64,000 nt of DNA from Staphylococcus hsinchuensis (GTDB lineage Bacteria; Bacillota; Bacilli; Staphylococcales; Staphylococcaceae), in the NCBI RefSeq assembly GCF_038789205.1, contig NZ_CP128355.1:248001-312000 (forward strand). Direction: 5' to 3'. The notes beneath the pieces are model-generated. The model saw only the letters and a program-made list of their open reading frames with translations. It was not told where the DNA came from and made no database searches. The position numbers and the translations under genes are program-made. Shown piece after piece: positions 55,827 to 64,000 of this stretch; position 1 is the stretch's first letter, and every line of letters begins with the position of its first letter.

Positions 55827-56666
55827 ATGCGCAGTAAGTGGCTAACCTTATTACTCACCCCTTTGTTAATATTAACAGCTAGTAATGATGTATTTGCTAG
55901 TAGTCATACAAATTCTCACCGTAATTCATGGTTTGATATGGTGTTCACACAACCTATCGACATGTTATTACACGGACTCGGACATCTCTATGGTGAAAAC
56001 TACGGCTTAGCCATAATCACGATTGTAATCATCATCAGACTTATTATTATGCCATTAATGGTCATGCAGGTTAAAAGTATGCATATGATGAGAGAAAAAA
56101 CAAAGGTCGTACAACCACATATCGATGAATTGAAAAAACAAGCTAAAGATGCAAAACATAAAGAAGAGAAACAGGAAGTTAATAAAGCACTATCAGAGCT
56201 ATACAAAAAATATGGAATCAGTCCTTTCAAGAATATGGTTGGATGTTTACCAATCTTTATTCAATTACCTATTCTATTCGGGCTAATACAAACTTTAAAA
56301 TATCCAAGTGGTGGCGGAATCGAAAAGTATCCTAATTTCCTTTGGTTCGATCTAACTGAACCGAACTTATGGATTTCATTAATAGCGGCCATTATTTATT
56401 TCTTCCAACCTTTAGTCAACTCAATTCACTATCCAAAAGATCAAAGAAAAACGTATTACTTTATGATGATTGCTTCACCTATTATCATCACATACATTTC
56501 TTTACAGTCAGCAAGTGCACTCGGTTTATATTGGACAGTAGGTGGTTTATTCCTAATTATCCAAATGCATTTAGCACATGGCTATTACAATAAAAAAGCT
56601 AAAAAAGAAGCGGCAGAACTCGAAGATAGAATCAAAAAAGCAGAAGCACGAGATGAAACGAATTAA
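55827..56666 (+). CDS. YidC/Oxa1-type membrane protein insertase, second paralogue without lipobox
   Basis: A 279-residue YidC-type insertase with five helices. The hydrophilic groove helix region and charged loop follow FTQPIDMLLHGLGHLYGENYGLAIITIVIIIRLIIMPL, with the conserved Arg in IIIRLIIMPL, then GCLPIFIQLPILFGL and SASALGLYWTVGG. In the usual staphylococcal YidC the signal peptide ends in a lipobox cysteine; here the equivalent stretch reads LILTASNDVFAS with no cysteine, so lipid modification is impossible. tttggagg precedes the ATG at 55827. A terminator follows. Confidence 0.88.
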   Translation: MRSKWLTLLLTPLLILTASNDVFASSHTNSHRNSWFDMVFTQPIDMLLHGLGHLYGENYGLAIITIVIIIRLIIMPLMVMQVKSMHMMREKTKVVQPHIDELKKQAKDAKHKEEKQEVNKALSELYKKYGISPFKNMVGCLPIFIQLPILFGLIQTLKYPSGGGIEKYPNFLWFDLTEPNLWISLIAAIIYFFQPLVNSIHYPKDQRKTYYFMMIASPIIITYISLQSASALGLYWTVGGLFLIIQMHLAHGYYNKKAKKEAAELEDRIKKAEARDETN

Positions 56667-56682
56667 AGCCTATATTTAACTC

Positions 56683-56716
56683 ATCCCACAAAGTTAGTAA
56701 CTTTGTGGGATTTTTT
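56683..56716 (+). terminator. Terminator of the second yidC
   Basis: ATCCCACAAAG pairs perfectly with CTTTGTGGGAT around a 7-nt loop, followed by a T run. Confidence 0.92.
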
Positions 56717-56806
56717 ATTAAATATTTCATGTGCTTCACACCTTATTTTCTTTTAGTTACTTAAAGTGCTATGCTAAAATCACCGACATGAACGAGGAGG
56801 AGCGAA

Positions 56807-57307
56807 ATGGAATTTACAATTAGGCCTATTAATGATGATGATAAACAAAGTGCCGCAATCGTGCATTATGAAAGTTGGCTTACTACTTATAATAATCTTT
56901 TAGAGAATAATTATTTGAAACATTTAGATAAACATCAATTTTTAAGTACCTCATCTTTACACAATACCCCTACGCTTGTAGCAACTGTTAGAAACCAAGT
57001 TGTCGGCTTCATCTCTTATGGCAAAACCCATGAAATCAAAGCCTCTGACAATTGGAGTGAAATATTTGATATTTATTTGTTAGAAGAATATCAACATCAC
57101 ATGATTGGTTATGCATTGATGCAACGTGCTTTAGAACTCTCCTACCCTGATGATATTACGTTATGGGTTGTTGAACAGAACGCTAGTGCTATCCGCTTTT
57201 ATGAACAAATTGGTTTTGAGAAAACATCAGATAAAAAGACCGTTTATTTTGGTAAATATTATAATGAAATCCGTATGAACTACCACCGTAATAAACATGA
57301 GATTTAA
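56807..57307 (+). CDS. GNAT family N-acetyltransferase
   Basis: A 166-residue acetyltransferase. It has IRPINDDDKQSAAIVHYESWLTTYNNLL at the N-terminus, the acetyl-CoA region EEYQHHMIGYALMQRALEL and the C-terminal WVVEQNASAIRFYEQIGFEKT, the normal GNAT arrangement. The HHMIG stretch is atypical for the Q-x-x-G-x-G loop. The substrate is unknown. aggaggagcg precedes the ATG. It is convergent with pcp. Confidence 0.87.
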   Translation: MEFTIRPINDDDKQSAAIVHYESWLTTYNNLLENNYLKHLDKHQFLSTSSLHNTPTLVATVRNQVVGFISYGKTHEIKASDNWSEIFDIYLLEEYQHHMIGYALMQRALELSYPDDITLWVVEQNASAIRFYEQIGFEKTSDKKTVYFGKYYNEIRMNYHRNKHEI

Positions 57308-57350
57308 AAAACGTACCACTGGAATATCTCGTGTGGTCGATTGGTATAAC

Positions 57351-57992
57351 TTAGTGTATTTCACCTAATGCAATTTTAATGTCATCCTCATATGAAACAA
57401 TCACTTCGAGTGCAGTAATCAGACCTTTAGCAATCAAATCGAGAAACATGGACGGCGTTTCACCTTTTTGTATGACTTGTTCTGGAATATAAGGAATATG
57501 AATAAATCCAAACTTTAAATTTGGAAAGTATTGTTCATGCATGTAGCCCAATTGATAAAGTATATGATTACATACAAAGGTTCCAGCACTATGTGATAAA
57601 CGTGCTGGGATACCCACGTCTCGAATTGCTTTTGTGATTCTCTTCACCGGTAAATTTGAAAAATACGCTGACGCTCCACCCTCTTGAATACGCTCATCTA
57701 TCGGCTGCTTGCCATTATTGTCTGGAATACGTGCATCATCTAAATTAATACCTATACGTTCTGGTGTAATTTCGAAACGACCTCCTGCTTGTCCGATAAC
57801 TAACACCACATCATATTGATATCGCTTCATCTCTTGTTCTAACACTTTACTACTTTCGTTAAATGTTGTAGGTATTTCTAAAGTATCAATTTTATGTGTT
57901 TGTATTGTTTTAGGAAGAAGTTGGAGCACTTCTGATGCGGGATTTACTATATCTTCTCCAAACGGTTCAAACCCTGCCACTAATATTTTCAT
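57351..57992 (-). CDS. pcp: Pyroglutamyl-peptidase I
   Basis: A 213-residue cysteine peptidase (C15) that removes N-terminal pyroglutamate. Signatures are the N-terminal ILVAGFEPFGEDIVNPA, RFEITPERIGINLDDARIPDN with the catalytic Glu region, SAGTFVCNHILY with the catalytic Cys, and GFIHIPYIPEQ with the catalytic His. Length is normal. ggggtg precedes the ATG at 57992. Confidence 0.95.
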   Translation of the reverse strand: MKILVAGFEPFGEDIVNPASEVLQLLPKTIQTHKIDTLEIPTTFNESSKVLEQEMKRYQYDVVLVIGQAGGRFEITPERIGINLDDARIPDNNGKQPIDERIQEGGASAYFSNLPVKRITKAIRDVGIPARLSHSAGTFVCNHILYQLGYMHEQYFPNLKFGFIHIPYIPEQVIQKGETPSMFLDLIAKGLITALEVIVSYEDDIKIALGEIH

Positions 57993-58060
57993 AACGCACA
58001 CCCCTTTATTTATTTACGATTTATAACTATCTTACCTAAACCGGTTTCTTTTTCAAAAAA

Positions 58061-58090
58061 GAAGCTATCGCACTCAAATACGATAACTTC
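58061..58090 (-). terminator. Terminator of the norB-DUF805 operon
   Basis: GAAG-C-TATCG pairs with CGATA-A-CTTC around a 10-nt loop; on the minus strand a T run follows. Confidence 0.7.
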
Positions 58091-58146
58091 CTCTTTATTA
58101 AGTAATACAATTTTTTATTTACTTTTTCAAAGGTTGAAAAATGATG

Positions 58147-58587
58147 TTATATCCATTTCAATTCCTCAGCAGAAACATCTTTTGATGACCTTAACGCGGT
58201 AAGCACTATTATCAATTTCATTAATTTTGCAAGTGCCGTACAAAAGAAAGACAATAAGTAAATATGCGTAAAATCAGCACATATGTTTAATATTATAGCT
58301 AAAAATAATAATATAACCGCTGATAATCTTTTTCTACCTGCATCGTAAAAGCGTCTTACAGTAACTGCTAACGTAGGAATAATAATTGATAAACCTAATA
58401 TAGCCAAGAACGTAAATACAATATTTTTCAAATAAAGCATATGTAAATGTTCTATACCACTAACAATAGCTATAGCGATAATTACTAAAACGATATGTGT
58501 GAGTACTGGCGTCCAAAATTCTTGAACATTCGACTTGCCTTTAAAGTCAAAATATCGTTTCCAGAAATCTTTATACGCTTCTACCAT
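58147..58587 (-). CDS. DUF805 membrane protein
   Basis: A 146-residue small membrane protein. It has the DUF805 signature (KDFWKRYFDFKGKSNVQEFW near the N-terminus, VRRFYDAGRK in the middle) and four to five helices. Function is unknown. aaaaggatgat precedes the ATG at 58587. It lies 37 nt after norB on the same strand and probably belongs to the same transcript. Confidence 0.85.
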   Translation of the reverse strand: MVEAYKDFWKRYFDFKGKSNVQEFWTPVLTHIVLVIIAIAIVSGIEHLHMLYLKNIVFTFLAILGLSIIIPTLAVTVRRFYDAGRKRLSAVILLFLAIILNICADFTHIYLLSFFCTALAKLMKLIIVLTALRSSKDVSAEELKWI

Positions 58588-58624
58588 TAAAATATCATCC
58601 TTTTCTGTTAAATATTTCAAATGT

Positions 58625-60016
58625 TTACGTATTATATTGTCCTTTCGGCACTAATATGAGTACTGCTGTAAATGCTAATAAAGCTAACAAAGCATTAAAC
58701 CATAAACCATACATTGCCCCTAAATGGATGTTGGTCGCAGATGTAACGATACCATAAATGGCAGCTGAAATGGCTACCCCAAATGAATTACCCAACGATG
58801 AGGCCATCTTATAAATACCTGAAGCTACGCCAACTTTTGACTCTGGAGCCGTAGAAACTGCTGTATCTGTGGACGGTGTTGCATAAACCCCCAGCCCTAA
58901 ACCATAAATGAGGTAGCCTAATACACACATGATGATATATAGCGTTAATGGTAAAAAGGATAACGATATCATTAAAATACCTATCGTATTCAATGCTGCA
59001 CCTAATAGCATTGGACGTTTGGCTCCCATCATTTGCATGAGCTTTTCACCTGCACGAATCGTCACAAGTACTGCCACTAGATATGTAAGTGTCATCATAC
59101 CTGACTGAAAGGCGTTAAAGTGCAATCCAGATTGAAAATAAGTATTCCCAACGATCAGTGTTCCTGTGACTGCGTTAAGTAAAAAGTTAGAAATCGTCGC
59201 CCCACTATATCCTTTATGTTTAAATAATAAAAAATCAATAAGCGGATTGCGTAATTTGCGTTCATACAATACAAACGCAACAGTCGACATAATAAAAGCA
59301 ACAATCATACTTAGAATAAATGGTGATGTTATACCGTGATCTGCAGCTTGCGTAATAATCAAGTTGATACTTAACATCGAAACAATCAGTAATACTAAAC
59401 CGACATAATCAAATTTACCTTGTTCTTTTTCTATGTTCGTTAATCCTTTCGTCTCGGGTGTGTGTTTCATTAAATACATTGCGAGGAGCGCAACGAGGAT
59501 TGAGATTACAAAGATTGATCTCCAACCAATAAATGTAGACATAATACCGCCGAAGAATGAACAAACGCCGGTACCTCCCCAAGAGCCAATTGACCAATAA
59601 CTCAATGCTCTTTGACGTCTTGTTCCTATGTAATATTCATTAATAATCGCTAATGTAGAAGGCATAATGAACGCTGCTGAGAGGCCTTGTATTGCTCGGC
59701 CTACAACTAAGAATGGCGTTAAGCCAGTAATAATAATAAACAATGAACCAATGACACTAAGTATTAATCCCACATAGGTCATCTTCACTCTACCATAACG
59801 GTCCGCTAGACCCCCTGCACCTACAACAAACAAACCACAGAGTAATGCTGTTAAACTCACTGCTACATTGATCGTTCCATAATTTGTATTGAACGAAGAT
59901 TGTAAATCAGGGACTATATTGACGAGTGATTGTGCGAATAACCAAAACGTTATTACACCTAAAAATATTCCAAAAAGAAGTCTATTATCTCCTTCAAAGG
60001 TTTGTGATGACTCCAT
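58625..60016 (-). CDS. norB: Multidrug efflux transporter NorB
   Basis: A 463-residue, 14-helix DHA2 major facilitator. The N-terminal EGDNRLLFGIFLGVITFWLFAQSLVNIVPDLQSSFNT and later RALSYWSIGSWGGTGVCSFFGG, GLGLGVYATPSTDTAVS and GVASGIYKMASSLG match NorB, whose S. aureus form has the same length (from memory). NorB exports quinolones, biocides and other drugs, and in S. aureus is controlled by MgrA and NorG. ataggagg precedes the ATG at 60016; a longer in-frame start at 60067 is not supported by a Shine-Dalgarno. Confidence 0.92.
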   Translation of the reverse strand: MESSQTFEGDNRLLFGIFLGVITFWLFAQSLVNIVPDLQSSFNTNYGTINVAVSLTALLCGLFVVGAGGLADRYGRVKMTYVGLILSVIGSLFIIITGLTPFLVVGRAIQGLSAAFIMPSTLAIINEYYIGTRRQRALSYWSIGSWGGTGVCSFFGGIMSTFIGWRSIFVISILVALLAMYLMKHTPETKGLTNIEKEQGKFDYVGLVLLIVSMLSINLIITQAADHGITSPFILSMIVAFIMSTVAFVLYERKLRNPLIDFLLFKHKGYSGATISNFLLNAVTGTLIVGNTYFQSGLHFNAFQSGMMTLTYLVAVLVTIRAGEKLMQMMGAKRPMLLGAALNTIGILMISLSFLPLTLYIIMCVLGYLIYGLGLGVYATPSTDTAVSTAPESKVGVASGIYKMASSLGNSFGVAISAAIYGIVTSATNIHLGAMYGLWFNALLALLAFTAVLILVPKGQYNT

Positions 60017-60339
60017 ATACTTACTTCCTCCTATAATATCCTCAATATGTTGGAGTACACTAAACAAATATTTATATACCTTACTTTATACGAGATAAAT
60101 TCAAATTGATGTTTATAAATAAATATTAAGTGCTAGGATATAATCTTATTTAAACTTGAGCTGTCGCATTATAATCGTTTAAATTAAATTATAAAAAAAA
60201 CAACTTAAACCATCTCATAAATTATTTTGAAAATTAAATCCAATATTTATACCCAAAATAACATTTTACCTCTTACAATTCTAAATACAAGCAATGTGAA
60301 TTATCGATTTATGATTTCTCATAAAAAAGACATAAAAAT
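60017..60339. other. norB upstream region
   Basis: About 320 nt, AT-rich, holding the norB promoter. I see no clear operator. Confidence 0.5.
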
Positions 60340-60432
60340 AGAAGCTGGGACAAAAATAGTTGTCTCAGCTTCTATGTCAACTAGAGAGACTAGGAAATTT
60401 CTATGAGAAAATTCGATTTCTGTCCCACCCCC
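60340..60432 (+). repeat. Dispersed two-hairpin repeat, short form (copy F)
   Basis: Hairpin 1 GAAGCTGGGACAA / TTGTCTCAGCTTC, then after about 15 nt hairpin 2 with AGGAAATTTCT ... ATTTCTGTCCC. The 75-nt middle of the long form is absent. Hairpin 1 differs from the other copies by paired changes that keep the stem. It lies past the 3' end of fphF, which it may terminate on the minus strand. Confidence 0.82.
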
Positions 60433-60478
60433 TACATTATGCCCATAATGATAAAGTTTACAGAGAATGAATGCATAG

Positions 60479-61240
60479 TTAACTTTCTACCATCCATTCG
60501 ATTGCTTGTTTAATAGCATGATCCCAATAAGCATAATCGTGATTCCCAGGTTCATCTTTAAATTGATAATCAATGCCTTTGTCATCTAAGTAATGTATAA
60601 ACCGAACATTTTCATCAAACAATTCATCTGTGCGACCACACATAATTAATAATTCAGGTAACTGCATTTTTGATTCTGCCGCTTGATCAACAAGATGATA
60701 TAAATCAAGGTCAGTGCCTTGCGTTTGTTTGTTAGTTCCTGCAATTGCCTCAGGTGAAAAGTCAGGCCAGTTAATATACATAAACGTTTCAGCCTTAAAC
60801 ACTGCCGATAAGCTACAAGCTTTTGCAAAACGAGCACCTTGGGTTAAAGCATATTTCATTGTGCCATAACCGCCCATTGAATGACCTGCGATAAAATTAT
60901 CTTTACGTTCACGTGACAATGGCAGCACTTGGTGCACATAGTCATAAACTTCTAATATATAATCATAATAACTATGGCCATATTTCATATTGCTGTAAAA
61001 ACTATGATCTGCACTTGGCATGATGATGGCTAATTGATGCTCATTCGCATAACGTTCTATACTTGTATATCTTACATAAGACGTTGAATCACTCGATAAT
61101 CCATGTAATAGCATTAACGATTTCAATTGTTTCGGTTGGGCTTTACTATCAAAATAACTATCATCTTCAGGTAAGATTACAGACAATGTTTGATCTTTAC
61201 CAATCGTCTTTGATTTATAATTTAATGATAAAAACGCCAT
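60479..61240 (-). CDS. fphF: Serine hydrolase FphF (esterase D-like carboxylesterase)
   Basis: A 253-residue cytoplasmic alpha/beta hydrolase of the esterase D/S-formylglutathione hydrolase type. Nucleophile elbow: GHSMGG (Ser about 121) in FIAGHSMGGYGTMKYAL. Oxyanion region: LLHGLSSD. Acidic residue in CGRTDELFDE; catalytic His in PGNHDYAYWD. The length and the segments YTSIERYANEH and GHSYYDYILEVYDYVHQ match S. aureus FphF, which hydrolyses short acyl esters. Of two adjacent ATGs I use the second, at 61240. Confidence 0.92.
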   Translation of the reverse strand: MAFLSLNYKSKTIGKDQTLSVILPEDDSYFDSKAQPKQLKSLMLLHGLSSDSTSYVRYTSIERYANEHQLAIIMPSADHSFYSNMKYGHSYYDYILEVYDYVHQVLPLSRERKDNFIAGHSMGGYGTMKYALTQGARFAKACSLSAVFKAETFMYINWPDFSPEAIAGTNKQTQGTDLDLYHLVDQAAESKMQLPELLIMCGRTDELFDENVRFIHYLDDKGIDYQFKDEPGNHDYAYWDHAIKQAIEWMVES

Positions 61241-61263
61241 CACTGGTCACTCCTTATTCATAT

Positions 61264-61944
61264 TTATTCTACCTTTTGAGGTTGAGGTTTCTTTGTTCTA
61301 TTAGCTGGGTCTAACTTTTTCTCAAGTGCTCTCAAGCCTATATCAATTAATATCGCAATGAGTGCGATTGGAATGGCACCTGCTAAGATAAACGTCGTAC
61401 CATCTGTTGCATTTGTCCCACGAATGACAATATCTCCTAATGTCGGTGCACCGATAAATGAACCAACGGCAACTACACCGATAGCAACAACTAAAGCAAT
61501 TCTTAATCCGCCAATAATTACTGATAAAGATAACGGTAATTCGATTAACCGTAACACTTGGTTTTGTGTCATGCCCATACCTTTACCTGCATCTTTAATA
61601 TTCGCATCTACACCTTGAATACCTGTGAATGTATTTTTAATAATAGGTAATAATGCATAAAGAAATACTGTAATGACTACTGTGGTTGGCCCGAGCCCCA
61701 TCACTAGCATTAATATCGCTAACATCGCAATAACTGGCACAGTTTGAATGATATTTGCAATTGTTATAACAATCCATGATAACTTAGAATATCTAGCAAT
61801 CAATATGCCAATAGGTATACCAATAATAGCTGCAAATAAAACACCGTAAACCGACATCAATAAATGCTTAATAAATAAATCCCAGAGGTAGCCAAAGTTC
61901 ATCGTATAATATTCGTAAATCTGTTGAATTAAGTTACCTTTCAT
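61264..61944 (-). CDS. opuCD: Osmoprotectant ABC transporter permease OpuCD
   Basis: A 226-residue permease with five to six helices. The conserved cytoplasmic loop that contacts the ATPase is AGKGMGMTQNQVLRLIELPLSLSVIIGGLR. It ends with a basic/proline tail. It overlaps the opuCC stop by 4 nt (ATGA), giving coupled translation. Last gene of opuCA-CB-CC-CD, an importer of glycine betaine, carnitine and choline used for osmotic protection. Confidence 0.92.
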   Translation of the reverse strand: MKGNLIQQIYEYYTMNFGYLWDLFIKHLLMSVYGVLFAAIIGIPIGILIARYSKLSWIVITIANIIQTVPVIAMLAILMLVMGLGPTTVVITVFLYALLPIIKNTFTGIQGVDANIKDAGKGMGMTQNQVLRLIELPLSLSVIIGGLRIALVVAIGVVAVGSFIGAPTLGDIVIRGTNATDGTTFILAGAIPIALIAILIDIGLRALEKKLDPANRTKKPQPQKVE

Positions 61945-62885
61945 TCATGGTGACCACCTTTCTCTTTATTTTCGAAATAGTTATGTGCTTTTAAATAGTT
62001 TTGAGCGACTATAGCCGGTTCTTGCCCTTCACCGTCTGCTTTGTAATTCATCTGTTGCATTTCTTTTGTTGAAATTTGCCCCTTCATTTTATTAATCGTA
62101 TCTTTCAGTTCAGGATGCTTCTTCAGTATTTCATCTGTGGCAACAGGACTTGCCGCATACGGTGGGAAGAAACGTTTATCATCTTTAAGTACTTTGAGAT
62201 TGTAGGCGTCTACACGTCCGTCTGTTGTATAACCTACCGCAACATCTAAACGGTTAGAATTTAACGCATCATAAACTAAACCAATCTGCATAGGTCTTAC
62301 CTTCTTAAATTCAATACCATAGTCCTTCGAAAAGTCTTTGTATCCATCTCCGGACCTTTCAAGCCAAGAACTATCAACACCGATTCGAAGTTGTTTACTA
62401 TGTTTTTTCAAATCTGAAACTGTATTTAAATGATATTTTTTTGCGGTTTCTTTAGTCACCATTAATGCATAAGTATTAGCAAATCCATATGAATCAAAGA
62501 ACGTTTGATGATATTTCTGTTTAAAGCCACGTTGCGTTGCTTCCATCGCTTTCTTTGGATCTTTGATTGGCTTTTCTTTTAATGCACCTGTTAAGTCTGT
62601 CCCATTATAGCGGGCTCCTGACATATTCGCATCACCATTTACTAAAGCGTTATGTTGAATCGTACTCGAACCGAGATTATTAATAATTGTTGGTTTTATT
62701 TTTCCTTTTGTATCGTGTTCAATGAGTAGTCTCAACATATGAGACATAATTTGTGATTCACTCGTCGCTAATGCTGTGATTTTAATTTCTGAACCGGAAC
62801 GTTGATTGCCTAGACCGGGCAAACTGCAACCACTTAACACTGTCAGACACAATACAAGCAACGTGATTATATATTTAAACTTCAT
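61941..62885 (-). CDS. opuCC: Osmoprotectant-binding lipoprotein OpuCC
   Basis: A 314-residue substrate-binding lipoprotein. The signal peptide ends in LSGC (Cys20). The two-lobed betaine-binding domain contains ALATSESQIMSHMLRLLIEH, YGFANTYALMV, GVDSSWLERSGDGY and PPYAASPVATDEIL, as in QAT-family binding proteins (OpuCC/OpuBC type). aaaggagg precedes the ATG. It lies 15 nt after opuCB and overlaps opuCD. Confidence 0.93.
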   Translation of the reverse strand: MKFKYIITLLVLCLTVLSGCSLPGLGNQRSGSEIKITALATSESQIMSHMLRLLIEHDTKGKIKPTIINNLGSSTIQHNALVNGDANMSGARYNGTDLTGALKEKPIKDPKKAMEATQRGFKQKYHQTFFDSYGFANTYALMVTKETAKKYHLNTVSDLKKHSKQLRIGVDSSWLERSGDGYKDFSKDYGIEFKKVRPMQIGLVYDALNSNRLDVAVGYTTDGRVDAYNLKVLKDDKRFFPPYAASPVATDEILKKHPELKDTINKMKGQISTKEMQQMNYKADGEGQEPAIVAQNYLKAHNYFENKEKGGHHE

Positions 62886-62900
62886 GAGTGTCCTCCTTTG

Positions 62901-63536
62901 TTATTTAGTTACCTTTAAGCCTTTAGGTACGGCCCATTTTTCAACAAGTGATAAAATGAAATCCACAATGAGTGCTAATAACGTAACGAGAATCGCTGCA
63001 CTCACAATCATCATCGGATCATATAAATTTAAACCGTTAAATACAAAGTCTCCTAAACCACCTGCGCCGACATAACTCGCTAGCGTTGCCCAACTAATGA
63101 CATAAACTGAAGACAATCTAATACCGCCTAAAATAAGTGGTAAGGCTAAAGGTAGTTCCACATCTTTCATTAATTGAAATTGTGTCATGCCCATACTTGC
63201 ACCAGCCTGTTTAATATTTTTATCAATATTTTGTACGCCGATAACTGTATTATTTAAAATCGGTAACAATACGTATATAAATAAAGCGACAATGGCTGGT
63301 AATTTCCCTACACCAAAGATAGGAATCATTACAGCTAGGACAGCTAAAGTAGGAATCGTTTGTAAGACGCCCGCTACTGTTAATACTACATTGGCAACCT
63401 TTTTATGTTTCGATAATAATATTCCTAATGGCACAGCTATGATTATCGCTATGAGCAAGGCAATCATTGAAATGTAGAAATGTTCAAATGTCTTAGATGC
63501 GAGTTGACCGCCGTATTTATTTAAGAAAGCCATCAT
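62901..63536 (-). CDS. opuCB: Osmoprotectant ABC transporter permease OpuCB
   Basis: A 211-residue permease with five to six helices and the same coupling loop as OpuCD (AGASMGMTQFQLMKDVELPLALPLILGGIRL). Two adjacent ATGs (63536, 63533) overlap the opuCA stop (ATGATGA-type overlap), so the start is uncertain by one codon. OpuCB and OpuCD form the membrane channel of the importer. Confidence 0.92.
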   Translation of the reverse strand: MMAFLNKYGGQLASKTFEHFYISMIALLIAIIIAVPLGILLSKHKKVANVVLTVAGVLQTIPTLAVLAVMIPIFGVGKLPAIVALFIYVLLPILNNTVIGVQNIDKNIKQAGASMGMTQFQLMKDVELPLALPLILGGIRLSSVYVISWATLASYVGAGGLGDFVFNGLNLYDPMMIVSAAILVTLLALIVDFILSLVEKWAVPKGLKVTK

Positions 63537-64000
63537 GGTCGGACATCCCCTTCATGTACTGGGTCAACAATGCCATCGTCATGAGTTGTATCACTAGGTT
63601 CTCCCCAAATACTGTCATAAACGATATCTACTAAATTCGCTCTTGTAATTAAACCTATGAGCGTTTCTTCATCACGATCAACCACAGGCACGTTTCGCAC
63701 ATTTCTTTTTAAAATAGTTCTTACCGAATCTTGTAATTTACTATCTATTCTCACACGATAAATATCTCGTTGCATCGTATCAATAAGTTCTTTTTGAGCA
63801 CGTAAACCTTGATTGATGTCTTCAATATCCAGATATCCGAGTAACCTCTGATGTTTACCAGTGACAAATAACGTATCTACACGTTTTTCTCTCATCACTG
63901 TAACCGCTTCGTCTAATGTACTATCAACGTTCACTGTGACTGGTTTAATCATCGCATCCTCAACAGTACGCATATTAGGTCTATCTTGAATCAAACGATT
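63533..64000 (-). CDS. opuCA: OpuCA ATPase, C-terminal CBS-domain part (runs off right edge)
   Basis: Only the last 155 residues are inside the window. They contain two CBS domains: one from about AMIKPVTVNVDSTLDEAVTVM, the other from DIYRVRIDSKLQDSVRTIL. A short acidic tail ends EGDVRP. In OpuCA the CBS pair follows the ATPase domain and senses ionic strength or nucleotides such as c-di-AMP, which inhibits the transporter in S. aureus. The ATPase domain lies beyond position 64000. Confidence 0.93.
   Translation of the reverse strand, partial: NRLIQDRPNMRTVEDAMIKPVTVNVDSTLDEAVTVMREKRVDTLFVTGKHQRLLGYLDIEDINQGLRAQKELIDTMQRDIYRVRIDSKLQDSVRTILKRNVRNVPVVDRDEETLIGLITRANLVDIVYDSIWGEPSDTTHDDGIVDPVHEGDVRP

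Noticed and set aside
59415..59597. Sixty-codon frame inside norB
   Set aside because: Wholly within the norB coding sequence in another frame, with no start signals.

Overview
The window is a low-GC, tightly packed chromosomal segment of a Staphylococcus. The diagnostic genes are hrtAB-hssRS, tcaA-tcaB, mqo, lctP, sarZ, fmhA, norB, fphF and opuC. They lie in nearly the same order as the corresponding S. aureus chromosomal region (from memory; no search could be run). Details such as a second YidC, serine/aspartate-repeat lipoproteins and a staphylococcal dispersed repeat suggest a species other than S. aureus, probably coagulase-negative. I cannot name the species. No rRNA, tRNA, CRISPR array, prophage or intact insertion sequence is visible.

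Layout. 1-6 kb: a partial NhaC-type antiporter, glutamate symporter gltS, isoprenoid gene fni, a CorA-type channel, a thioesterase pair and an alpha/beta hydrolase lacking its catalytic residues. 7-13 kb: an EmrAB-type efflux pair with a divergent TetR (the EmrA gene has an in-frame stop), then tcaB and tcaA without tcaR. 13-19 kb: a DUF218 protein and the heme detoxification locus hrtBA/hssRS with its HssR direct repeat. 19-28 kb: mqo, a glycosyltransferase, lctP with a Rex box, a CDP-glycerol glycerophosphotransferase, and three tandem Ser/Asp-rich lipoprotein genes. 28-39 kb: a frameshifted quinone oxidoreductase, a GNAT enzyme, a ferredoxin/thioredoxin-type reductase, a YhgE-type exporter with divergent TetR, a second CorA, sucrose PTS scrA with operator and cre, an amidase and a dicarboxylate/glutamate symporter. 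39-48 kb: sarZ, hsp20 with a CtsR box, a type I Fst-like toxin-antitoxin locus not called by ordinary ORF finding, a PadR-centred four-gene divergent module with two palindromic operators, YceI, a DsbA-like lipoprotein and fmhA. 48-64 kb: an EmrB/QacA transporter, gpmA, a short SceD-like protein, a CDF transporter, GtrA, a Bcr/CflA transporter, a phosphoesterase, a second YidC, pcp, norB, fphF and the opuC osmoprotectant transporter, which runs off the right edge.

Themes. Five major-facilitator drug-efflux genes lie within about 53 kb, along with heme efflux and several cell-envelope genes. Regulation is unusually readable: HssR, Rex, CtsR, cre/sucrose-repressor, PadR and TetR-type sites can be pointed to directly. 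A dispersed two-hairpin repeat occurs six times, always at gene 3' ends, in a long (about 165 nt) and a short (about 90 nt) form. The strongest candidates for follow-up are the Fst-like toxin-antitoxin locus, the PadR module with dual operators, the tandem Ser/Asp lipoproteins and the two-hairpin repeat family.
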